Assembly (NCBI RefSeq): GCF_003967575.1 | Contig: NZ_BIFT01000001.1 | Span: 4,836,001-4,900,000 of the forward strand | Direction of reading: 5' to 3' | Source: Dictyobacter alpinus | GTDB lineage: Bacteria > Chloroflexota > Ktedonobacteria > Ktedonobacterales > Ktedonobacteraceae | Length of the DNA: 64,000 nt | In this document: positions 43,201 to 50,800 of the stretch, one piece after another | Position numbering within the stretch: position 1 is the stretch's first letter | Layout: every line of letters begins with the position of its first letter | Position numbers and translations under genes: made by a program | The notes under the pieces: generated by a model | What the model saw: only the letters and a program-made list of their open reading frames with translations | Databases searched by the model: none | Told to the model about the DNA's origin: nothing

Positions 43201-46200
43201 AGTCCCCATAGCCGCTGTAATCTGTCTCAGTTGTATTCCACTGCTCAAGTACCAGACTCTTTTCCTGTACACTGAGCAGGCTTATCTCCTTGATTGGCTG
43301 CTCTACATCGGTGGTCAATGCTTCCAGGACGAGTAACCAATGGTCGAGCATGCGCTCAATCGTCGTGGTATCAAAAAGATCGGTATTATATTCAAGTAGG
43401 CAGTCGAGGGTCTGTTCTGTATCCGTTACGACGAGTGTCAGATCAAACTTCGCCATCGTGCTATTCTCGATCTCAACAGGGCTGATCTGTAGCTGCTGCA
43501 GTGTATAGCTTTCGGCGTCCAGTGCTTTCTGCAGTGAGAAGGCCACCTGGAATAGCGGGAAGCGACTGAGATCGCGCTCGGGATGGAGTTCTTCCACCAG
43601 TTTCTCAAAGGGAAGATCCTGGTGCGCATAAGCCTGCAGAGCTTTTTCGCTCACCTGTTTGAGCAATTGCTTGAATGTCATCGCGCCGCTAAGGTCCGTG
43701 CGAATCACCAGTGTATTGGCGAAGAAGCCGATCAGGCCTTCGATCTCCGTACGCGTGCGATTAGCGATCGGTGTGCCGACCGCGATATCGCTCTGCCCGC
43801 TATAGTGGGCCAGCAACACCTGGAAGGCGGCCAGCAGGGCCATAAACTGTGTCACCCCTTCCTGCTGACACAACTGGTTGAGCCGTTCACGGAGCTGGCT
43901 GGAGATCTTTATCTGCCGTTGATCCCCACAGAAGGTCTGGGTCGCTGGGCGTGGGCGATCGGTTGGGAGCTGTAGTGGCTCTAGATGCTGCAATTGCTGT
44001 ACCCAGTAGCGCATCTGCTCCTGATAGAACTCGCTCTGAGCGAGGACCTGGCGTTGCCAGACGGCGAAATCGGCATATTGAATCGGCAGCTTCGCCAGTT
44101 CAGCGACCGTCTGTTGATGGAAGGCGTTGTAGAGCGTCGCCATCTCTTGTACGAGAATCGTATTTGACCAGCCATCCGAGATGCTATGATGCATGTTCAG
44201 ACATAGCACATGTTCCTGTTCAGCAACGCGAATGAGCATTATGCGTAGTAGTGGACCCTGCGCAAGATCGAAGGGCCGCTGCTGCTCTTGCTGAAGTATG
44301 GCCTGAATGCTCACCTCACGCTGCTCCGATGCCTCGGTGCTGATATCGAGGTAGCTCATCGCGGGCTGACCCGGTTCGGTGATGATCTGTACCGGTTGTG
44401 TATCCTGGACCTGGAAGCAGGTCCGCAATGTTTCGTGACGAGCGATCAGCGCGGCAAAGCTCTGCTCCAGGACCTGTATATTGAGGTCTCCCTGCAGGCG
44501 AATCGCTTTAGACAGGGTATAGGCCGTACTCTTGGGCTGCAATTGATTGAGGAACCAGAGGCGCTGCTGACCAAAGGATAGCACCGGTGGCTGCTGCCGA
44601 TCCCGCAACTGGATAGTTTGTGGATGTGAGGACTGGCTTGTCTGCGCGATGTAGCGTGCGATGCTCGCGATGGTCGGCTGCTCGAAGATTACCCGCAATG
44701 GTATCTCAACCTGCAGAATGGTGCGTATGCGCGAGACGATCTGGGTCGCCAGCAGCGAATGGCCGCCAAGATCGACGAAATGATCGTTGACGCCGATGTG
44801 TTGAACGTTGAGCAGGCTCTCCCATATACTTACCAGCAGTTCCTCTACCAGAGTGGAGGGCGCTACATAGGCCGTCTTTTGTTCTTCCGCGATCTGCAGG
44901 TCCGCTAGCTTGTGGCGATCAAGCTTGCCATTGGCGGTCAGCGGCAATGAGCGCAGGTAGACAAAAGTCGCTGGTAGCATGTAGGCCGGCAGCTGTTGCT
45001 CAAGGGCCTGACGCAACAGCTGCGTCGAGGGTGTATGCGTTTGTTTCCTGGGGACTACGTAGGCCACCAGTCTCTGATCCTCCTGAGCCAGCACAACGCA
45101 TTCATGCACCTCTGGCAGTTGGCGTAAGGCCGCTTCAATCTCTCCTATCTCGACCCGGTACCCCCGGATCTTGACCTGATTATCGATGCGACCGAGGTAC
45201 TCAATAATGCCATTCTCATCGGCGCGCACCAGATCTCCTGTGCGATAGAGGCGAGCGCCATCTTTAAAGGGATGGGGGATAAAACGTTCGTCAGTGAGTG
45301 CTGGCTGGTTCAGGTAGCCGGCCGCCACCCCGGCGCCACCTATGTACAGTTCGCCGGCAATGCCCAATGGTACGATCTGGGCGGATTGATCGAGGAGATA
45401 TACCTCAGTATTGGTGATGGGGCAACCAACTGGAACTGTGCTATGCCCGGCGAGCGCGGAGCTATCAACGCGATAGGTGAGGGCGCCAATGGTGGTCTCC
45501 GTTGGCCCGTAGTGATTGGTAATCGTTCCGCTATAATCCAATGCCTGCAGACGTTGCAGCAGCGAGCGGGGAAAGACCTCACCACCCAATACCAGGTGGC
45601 GCTGTGGTAAGATCTGTCGGCTCTCAGCCGTGGACAGCAGCGATGAGAGATGAGAAGGCACGATCTTCAAGACATCGATGCGCTGCTGGCTCATATAGTT
45701 GCCAAACGCCGCGCTTGAGGTAAAGGTCTCATAGGTGATGAGGTGCAGACAGCCACCGGAGGCCAGGGAACAGAAGATCACGGTATTGCCCAGGTCGGCC
45801 GCCAGGGTAGAGACACTGGCAAAGTGCAGTCCTGGCTCGCTGGCTATGAATTGACTGAGACTCTGAATATAGTTGTTTACTCCTGCGTGGCGCAGCATAA
45901 CACCTTTCGGCCTGCCGGTTGAACCAGAAGTATAGATGATGTAAGCCAGGTCCTGCAGATCATTCACGATACCGGGATTCGTCGTGGCCTCCTGTTCCAG
46001 GCCTTCTCGTGGGTCGTCAAGCATGATGAGGGCGCCCGGAGCGCCTGTGAGTCGTTCCTGCAACACACCTGATTGGGTGAGAATGACGGACGCGGCTGTA
46101 TCCTGTAGCTGCCACGCGATACGGCTGGCCGGTTGCTCCGCATCCAATGGTACATACGCTCCCCCCGCTTTTAGCGTCGCTAACATACCCACCAGCATAG

Positions 46201-47743
46201 AGATTGAACGCTCCAGGTAGAGCGCCACCAGACTATTGGCGGTGATCCCGCTGGCGATGAGGCGGTGCGCTAACTGGTTGGCGCGCTCATTTAATTGCCG
46301 GTAACTGAGCTTTTCGGGTCCACAGACCAGCGCTGTCTGGTCTGGATGTCGGGCCGCGTAGGCCTCAAAGTGCTGAATCAGGTTATGTGTCTGCATGGGG
46401 GACTGGGGGCCTGTAAAGAGCTGTTGGAGTCTGGCGGCCTCGTTCTCTGTCACAAGCGCGAGCTGTCCAGACTTAATGGAGGCTCCGGCGCTGACCTGTT
46501 CGAGCAGCCTGCTAAATACATGGCCGATCTCGCTGGCATGCCCGGCCGAGATGCTGGTGGCATCAAAGTGTAAAGTCAGGTAGAGCGCAGCTTCGGTCTG
46601 GATACTATTGAGTTTTAATAGAAATGGTTCGCTCAGGCTGGCCTGGTGCAATAAGGTGGCCTGGAGATCCCTGGACGCATTGACGCTGGACCAGTCATCG
46701 AACTCAAATTGCACTGGAAAGCCTGTCTGCTCTGTAGGCGCGTTAAAATAGAATTGCGCATCCCTTGCCTCTTGCAGTGCGGCCTTTACGAGCATCAGAC
46801 TCTGATCTACGGAGTGCTGCCCACTCAATTCGATACCGAACGGAACCAGGCGCGCGTATGCCCCCACCGCTGTTTGTAGCTCTTCATAGTCGCGTCCACT
46901 GCACGCAATACCGTGCAGGTACGGGGAAGCGTTTGTCAAGCGCCAGAGTAACGTCTGCCAGCAAGTGAGGAGGACGACTTCACCGGTAACCGCGTAGCGC
47001 TCCGCCAGAGCTAGGAGCTGCCGGGTAACGGTCGTATCAACGGGAATGCTGATGCTCTGTGGGGAGAAAGCCTGCGTGTCTGTCCCCTGGTAATGCTGAC
47101 TGAATGGTACTGGCGCGCTGGCGATCTGCGCAAGGTCGAACCTGTCCCAGTAAGCTTGTTGTTCGGTGGCATCGTCCTCCTGAAGCAGCTCGTTTTGCCA
47201 GTTAGAGACATCAACGTATTGGAGTGGCTCTTCCTCCAGCTTCTCCCCATGCTGTATATGCGCATACATGCGCAGTATATCTGTCACGATCTGTTTATGC
47301 GTGAAGGTATCTCCGCACAACGTCGGGATGCTGAGGAGGAGGATATGCTCCTGCGGAGTGATACGCAAGAGTTGCGCTTGAAATAGGGGACCCCTGGCCA
47401 GGTCGATCCCCGGCTGCTGGATATCCGCGACATAGTGTTGTATGAGCGCGTCTCTATGCAGCGTCTCGTGTGGTGCAAGTTGTATGATCGGGCAGCACAC
47501 CTGGTAATCAGGCTGGATGACCTGCATCGGCACTTCCATGCCTGGTGATATATAGAAGGTTGTGCGCAGTATTTCATGCTGTGCGACGATTTGCTGCAGG
47601 GCTTGTAAGAACAGGGCTGTATTGAGCTGACCATCGATGCTAACAGCGCTACGCGTATAATAAACCAGATCTTGGCCTTGATGCGTCCAGAGGCGTGTCT
47701 GTTGCAGGGAAAGTTGAAAGCCCTTTAAATCTGTCTTTTGCAT
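37244..47743 (-). CDS. NRPS, 3499 aa: X-A(Asp)-PCP, C-A(Ser)-MT-PCP, C-A-PCP
   Basis: Second large synthetase. It opens with a condensation-like domain X (1 to about 435) in which SIPTLCGDTF near residue 139 replaces HHxxxDG. The first A domain (A3 near 604) has pocket DLTKVGHIG, the Asp code. Module 2 is a canonical C (HHSISDGWS near 1188) and a Ser A domain (DVWHISLID, A3 near 1667) interrupted before A10 by a methyltransferase at about 1965-2245. Module 3 is a canonical C (HHIITDGWS near 2548) and an A domain with pocket DIWEITADD and core A3 FTSGSTG near 3028. Carrier motifs lie near 994, 2350 and 3428. The C-terminal helix is acidic (SEEELAQLPTE) and faces the basic N-terminus of the next protein. 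A 71 bp gap separates it from the preceding gene. Confidence 0.97.
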   Translation of the reverse strand: MQKTDLKGFQLSLQQTRLWTHQGQDLVYYTRSAVSIDGQLNTALFLQALQQIVAQHEILRTTFYISPGMEVPMQVIQPDYQVCCPIIQLAPHETLHRDALIQHYVADIQQPGIDLARGPLFQAQLLRITPQEHILLLSIPTLCGDTFTHKQIVTDILRMYAHIQHGEKLEEEPLQYVDVSNWQNELLQEDDATEQQAYWDRFDLAQIASAPVPFSQHYQGTDTQAFSPQSISIPVDTTVTRQLLALAERYAVTGEVVLLTCWQTLLWRLTNASPYLHGIACSGRDYEELQTAVGAYARLVPFGIELSGQHSVDQSLMLVKAALQEARDAQFYFNAPTEQTGFPVQFEFDDWSSVNASRDLQATLLHQASLSEPFLLKLNSIQTEAALYLTLHFDATSISAGHASEIGHVFSRLLEQVSAGASIKSGQLALVTENEAARLQQLFTGPQSPMQTHNLIQHFEAYAARHPDQTALVCGPEKLSYRQLNERANQLAHRLIASGITANSLVALYLERSISMLVGMLATLKAGGAYVPLDAEQPASRIAWQLQDTAASVILTQSGVLQERLTGAPGALIMLDDPREGLEQEATTNPGIVNDLQDLAYIIYTSGSTGRPKGVMLRHAGVNNYIQSLSQFIASEPGLHFASVSTLAADLGNTVIFCSLASGGCLHLITYETFTSSAAFGNYMSQQRIDVLKIVPSHLSSLLSTAESRQILPQRHLVLGGEVFPRSLLQRLQALDYSGTITNHYGPTETTIGALTYRVDSSALAGHSTVPVGCPITNTEVYLLDQSAQIVPLGIAGELYIGGAGVAAGYLNQPALTDERFIPHPFKDGARLYRTGDLVRADENGIIEYLGRIDNQVKIRGYRVEIGEIEAALRQLPEVHECVVLAQEDQRLVAYVVPRKQTHTPSTQLLRQALEQQLPAYMLPATFVYLRSLPLTANGKLDRHKLADLQIAEEQKTAYVAPSTLVEELLVSIWESLLNVQHIGVNDHFVDLGGHSLLATQIVSRIRTILQVEIPLRVIFEQPTIASIARYIAQTSQSSHPQTIQLRDRQQPPVLSFGQQRLWFLNQLQPKSTAYTLSKAIRLQGDLNIQVLEQSFAALIARHETLRTCFQVQDTQPVQIITEPGQPAMSYLDISTEASEQREVSIQAILQQEQQRPFDLAQGPLLRIMLIRVAEQEHVLCLNMHHSISDGWSNTILVQEMATLYNAFHQQTVAELAKLPIQYADFAVWQRQVLAQSEFYQEQMRYWVQQLQHLEPLQLPTDRPRPATQTFCGDQRQIKISSQLRERLNQLCQQEGVTQFMALLAAFQVLLAHYSGQSDIAVGTPIANRTRTEIEGLIGFFANTLVIRTDLSGAMTFKQLLKQVSEKALQAYAHQDLPFEKLVEELHPERDLSRFPLFQVAFSLQKALDAESYTLQQLQISPVEIENSTMAKFDLTLVVTDTEQTLDCLLEYNTDLFDTTTIERMLDHWLLVLEALTTDVEQPIKEISLLSVQEKSLVLEQWNTTETDYSGYGDSLQQLIEQQCTHDPDRIAVTFEQQQLSYGELERRSNQLAHFLHAQGIGPDRLVGLCLQRSLELVIAIIAILKAGGAYVPLDPDYPTERLRFLIEDTHLSFVLTQHPLLPLLPSSDCRRLCLDRDWILIAGESDAPLPTLVHPEQLAYMIYTSGSTGLPKGAMNTQQALLNRLLWMQQRYQLDATDCVLQKTPFSFDVSVWEFFWPLLAGARLLLAAPEGQRDSAYLVALIRQQAVSLCHFVPSMLSVFLQEPEVSHCQSLRDVICSGEALSFELQQRFFARLGAGLHNLYGPTEAAIDVTAWTCQPESLRREVPIGRPIANLRVYVLDERLRPLPIGVPGELYLGGIGLARGYAERPALTAERFVPDPLSQQPGARLYRTGDRVRWLEDGTLSYLGRLDFQVKIRGQRIELGEIETILSHHSAIRDAVVTTQPDSQHNPQLIAYLVPDREAAHPLFYLLHLQNAGLISARQQYELPNGMTIVSQNKNETEFLYREIFEDNTYASNGIQLPANSCVFDIGANIGLFSLFIGQQCPDARIYAFEPIPPLHQIAQLNADIYRLQATIFEQGLADAKMSVPLTYYPHISIMSGQYADVDEERAVVASFLRQLPETGGLTPQELDELISERLTSETIQCTMTTLSDVIAQQQIAQIDLLKIDVEKGELAVLKGIQNEDWPKIQQIVMEVHDLEGRLQACTQLLQAQGYQLAIEKERYLTATDLYTIYARRSPTIAAHLEAEHGHTWGWSSAQALQREIRSYLNGKLPAALHPTRWVWLEELPLTHNGKLDRKALPAPSTMAREKGSQTVPRTPLEETLVQLYSKLLNVSQVDIHDHFFDLGGHSLLATQLISRLRTLLQIELPLHILFEHPTIVELAQHIELAQLQQRGTHLPPLAPTSRDQVLPLSFAQQRLWFLHQLEPNNTIYTIPIALHLKGKLQVKALIQSLSYSIARQESLRTTFPTHDGAPQQLIGPAVSANLPLIDLSALTPQTREETLHSLIQQQEAQPFQLLTGPLFRSTLLYLGPQEHVFVLTMHHIITDGWSMNILAHEISTIYQALSAQRPVPLANLPVQYADFALWQQQWLQGDELKRQLAYWRQQLQDSETLELPTDHPRPPYQTYRGARERFSIDAGLRDALQSLGRQEEVTLFMVLLSTFQILLARYSRQIDIVVGIDTANRDRQEIENIIGCFINTLVLRTDLSGNPNFKEILRRVRRVTLDAYSYQDLPFEKLVEELQPTRDLSRSPLFQVFFTYQVTNQIASLQTATSQELHFSPITIDRMVARFDLSLAVTDDGQELDCEIEYNVDLFEAATIRRLLHHWQTLLYNVVKTPEARMADLELLSEEEAQAVRRQATAGQARYQTELLLPELIAAQARQTPERITFVFQGHAITYGVLHQRAHRLANYLAAQGVGTETLVGIYLERSLDMAISMLAIFYAGGAYIPLDTSYPAARIATILNDACPALILTNTTLQRQLPEECTTHIIKLDQLSTQELTGMAERRAVRYHPDQLAYVIFTSGSTGRPKGAMITHRGMLNHLYAKIETLGIEQSERIAQTASHCFDISVWQFWAALLTGGQTHILGNAITHEPIRLLEHVHHLGISLLEVVPSLLRIWLDEIDYTGAVSTTQLTALRYLIITGESASPQLGRRWLQHSRHIPLINAYGPTECSDDVTHAIITQANTLEKRSIPIGYPIANLAIYLLDDHLKLVPPGVIGQIYVGGVGVGRGYLQHPEQTAAAFLPDPYAQQPGSRLYRTGDLGRTLPDGQIEFLGRVDHQVKLRGFRIELGEIEEVLLTHPDVRAALVTIWEESSRSQQLVAYVVSDKAAEGEGLEELLQAYLRARLPGYMLPGAFLLLDELPLTPNGKIDRKALPHPQEKNSQRQRRMPQTAAETVLAAIWMHSLGAEQVAVNDNFFEAGGHSLLATQIISRIQTIFQLEFPLNLFFTCTTIEEQVQAIAEIAGGRETIEEIAQIYQEIEALSEEELAQLPTE
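37360..40530 (-). other. NRPS module C-A(DIWEITADD)-PCP
   Basis: Third module of the 3499-aa protein. Pocket residues come from FDISVW, ISLLEVVPS, YLIITGE and NAYGPTECSDD. Core A3 reads FTSGSTG instead of the usual YTSGSTG. The substrate is unassigned. The module ends in an acidic C-terminal helix. Confidence 0.8.
41020..41845 (-). other. FkbM-type methyltransferase domain embedded in Ser A domain
   Basis: Residues about 1965-2245 of the 3499-aa protein. VFDIGANIGLFSLFIG is an SAM-binding motif, followed by IYAFEPIPP and DLLKIDVEKGE, the pattern of the FkbM family. FkbM enzymes are mostly O-methyltransferases, whereas classical embedded NRPS N-methyltransferases have a different motif set. 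The other Ser A domains in this window lack the insertion. O-methyl-Ser is my preferred reading; N-methyl-Ser is the alternative. Confidence 0.8.
41955..43155 (-). repeat. Ser A-domain cassette, copy in the 3499-aa gene
   Basis: Nearly identical to the other three Ser cassettes up to the point where the methyltransferase insertion begins, on the left of this copy. Confidence 0.85.
44650..47743 (-). other. X-A(Asp)-PCP module with motif-less condensation-like domain
   Basis: First module of the 3499-aa protein. X aligns with condensation domains overall (HEILRTTF, RGPLFQAQLL) but has SIPTLCGDT instead of HHxxxDG. The A domain has STLAADLGNT, DVLKIVPS, LVLGGE and NHYGPTETTIG, giving DLTKVGHIG (Asp). 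It has the same architecture as the terminal module at the left end. Confidence 0.85.
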
Positions 47744-47754
47744 GGATACCTGTA

Positions 47755-47759
47755 CTCCT
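47755..47759 (-). promoter_or_regulatory. Ribosome binding site AGGAG of the 3499-aa gene
   Basis: It is 11 bases before the ATG at 47743, a little far; a weaker AGG lies 5 bases before. The surrounding gap (47744-47814) shows no clear promoter or hairpin. Confidence 0.55.
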
Positions 47760-47814
47760 GATTTCTATCGTTAAGCAGTGATATGCAGAGAGGGATCGGC
47801 ACATACATTGAACA

Positions 47815-50800
47815 TTAGGTGGTTGCTTTTCCTCGTTTTAATTTGCGCAGGCCTGTGCTCAGGCGTTCTTTGCGCTGTTGCGCTTCACGACTAAGCTCCA
47901 GCTGATTATGCCTGGTGAGAAGATTGATTGGCGTATCGCTGTGCTGAGTGGCGCTGTCGAGCAGGGTGACAAATTGCTGCATCATGGTAGCTATGGTCTC
48001 TTCTTTAAAGAGATCTGTGTTATAGACAACGATACCCTCTAACCCGTCTTTCCCCTCCTGTAAAAAGAGAGCGATTTCAAATTTCGCGCTAGTAATCTCG
48101 TGTTGTAGCACCTGGAGCGTCAAATCGACCATCTGCGGCTCGCTTTGTGGCTGGTTCTGGAGCACCAGCAAGATCTGCACGATTGGTAGGCGATTGGGTT
48201 CATGCTCGGGCCTGAGGTGCTCAACGAGCATCTCAAATGGCGTGTCGTAGTGTTTGTATGCGCCTAGCACTACGTCGCGCACACGTTGCAGAACATGCTG
48301 AAACGAAGGATTTCCACTGAGATTTGTGCGCAAGGGCAATAGATTGACGAAGAAGCCGATCAGACCTTCGGTTTCGACATGTGTGCGGTTCGCTATATCC
48401 GTTCCCACGACCACATCAGCCTGTCCCGTATAGCGATACAAAAAGATCTGGAAGGCGGCCAGCAGGGTCATAAAGAGCGTGGTGCCCTCTTGCTGACCGG
48501 CCCTGTGTATGGCGTCCTTGAGTTGCGCGGGTAGCGTAAAGATGTAGTGCGCTCCATGCTGCGTCGGGCGTGGTGGTCGTGGATAGTCGGTGGTGATCTC
48601 CAGGGGTCGCACGCCTTTGAGCTGCTCGCGCCAGTAGTCCAGGTGTTGGGCTAGCAATGTCCCCCGCAGCCATTGGCGTTGCCAGATCGCGTAATCACGA
48701 TATTGGATTGGCAGGCTGGCTAAGGAAAAAGGCACCTGCGTGGCTACATGGTTATAGAGCGCGCTTAGCTCTCGTACCAGCACGTCGAGGGACCAGCCAT
48801 CAGCGATGATATGGTGCATGCTCCATAAGAATAGATAGCGTGTCGGCTCAAGCCTGATCAGTGTGGTCGCGAAAAGTGGACCTGTGGTGAGATTGAAAGA
48901 GCGATCCGCGTTCTGCCGGAGCAGCGTCCGCGTGATGCGTGTTTGCGCCTCTCTATCCAGCGTGCTCAGGTCAATGATCGGTAGCTGGAAGGTGCCGGGC
49001 TGCTGGATGACCTGGATCGGCTGATCGTTTTCCACCACGATGTGTGTGCGCAGGCTCTCGTGGCGCTCAATGATGGTGGCGATACTCTGTTCGAGGGCGC
49101 GCAGATGAAGCCTTCCCTGTAGCTCGACCGCGATAGGAATGGTGTAGGCGGAGCTACCGGACTCAAGCTGATCCAGAAACCAGAGCCGCTGCTGCGCAAA
49201 GGAGAGCGGCGCTGTCTGACCCTGGGCCAGTGGTACCAGAGGGGGTGTCTGCGCGATTGGCGCGCCGGCAATTCTTTGTTCGATCTGCTGGGCGAGTCCT
49301 TCAACGGTAGGATATTCAAAGATGAGGTGCAGAGGGAGGTCGCTCTGTACCACTTTGCGCAGCTGTGCGATGACGCGGGTCGCCAGCAGCGATTGGCCTC
49401 CAATGGCAAAGAAGTTATCCCGCGCCGAAGAGACCGGCACACCTAAGATTTCGCGCCAGGTATCAGCCACCAGAGCCTCCAGGGGATTATGCAGCTGCTC
49501 GCCCTCCACCTCTCTTTCGCCAACGTGAGATTGATCCTCAATGAGGAAGAGCGCCTGCCGATCGACCTTGCCATTTCTTGTTAAGGGGAAGCTCTCCACC
49601 TGCACGAAGGCGGATGGAAGCATGTAGTCTGGCAATGCTGTCTGGAGGAATGCGCGCAGCACCTGGATAGAGAGGCTGGCTTGCTGCTGAGGAACGATAT
49701 AAGCGATGAGGTTGCGCTCCTCTCCCATCTCTCCTCGGGCCAGCACGATGGCGTCCTGAATGTGCGGGTGGCGAACTAACTGAGCTTCTATCTCTCCCAG
49801 CTCGATGCGGAATCCGCGTATCTTGACCTGCTCATCGATACGGCCGAGGTATTGGAACGTACCATCGATATGCAGGCAGGCAAGATCGCCCGTGCGATAG
49901 AGGCGGGCGCCACCTATCTGACTGTATGGATGTGGGATGAAGCGCTCGGCCGTCAGCGCTGGACGCTGCAAGTAGCCCGCGCTGACACCCTCACCTCCCA
50001 CGTAAAGTTCGCCCGCGACCCCGAACGGGACGCATTGTAGATACCTATCGAGTACATAGAGCTGTAGATCAACTAGGGCCGATCCAATCGTGCTGCCTGC
50101 CTCTCCGGCGACGTCGCGGGCCGTAATCTGATGATAGGTGACGTGGACCGTCGTCTCAGTGATGCCGTACATATTAATCAACTGTGGGTTTTCCAGACCA
50201 TACACGTCTATCCAGGGTTGTAGGCGTTGTGGATCTAGCGCCTCCCCACCGAAGATGATAAAGCGCAGCGCGAGCTGTCTGGGGCTGCCCAGGCGCTGAT
50301 TCGATTGTACGAGTTGCTGGAAGGCTGAGGGCGTCTGATTCAGGATTGTAACGGCCTGCTCCTCCAGCAAGTGGTGGAACATGTCTGGATCGCGAGTCAC
50401 CAGGTAGGGGACAACCACTAGCTTACCGCCATAGAGTAGCGGCCCCCATATCTCCCAGACCGAGAAATCAAAGGCGTACGAGTGGAATAAGGTCCAGGTA
50501 TCGCTGGCCTGAAAGTGGAACTGTTGCTCCGTTGTCTGGAAGAGTCTGGCCGCCTGTTTGTGCTGCACAACGACGCCTTTGGGGGTGCCGGTTGATCCTG
50601 ACGTATAGATAATATAGGCGGGCACCTCAGAGGAGATGGTAGGCAGATTGTGCTCGGGTAGCGCCGTTAGCTGTTCCTGATAGGCATCTATAACTAGCAC
50701 GTGTGTGAGCTCCGAGGGGATGCGTTCCCGCCATGCCTGCTGTGTGAGCAAGAGGGGCATCGCGGTATCCGCGAGCATAAAAGCCAGCCTCTCTGGTGGC

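Larger units (their letters stand above)
40590..44600 (-). other. NRPS module C-A(Ser)-MT-PCP
   Basis: Second module of the 3499-aa protein. The A domain belongs to the near-identical Ser family (DVWHISLID). It is split between the core A8 region (RGQRIELGEIE) and A10 (NGKLDRKAL) by an embedded methyltransferase. The carrier motif is DLGGHS. Confidence 0.85.

Noticed and set aside
47744..47814. Internal promoter or terminator in the longest gap
   Set aside because: No convincing -35/-10 pair or stable hairpin with a T-run was seen; the gap is only 71 bp.
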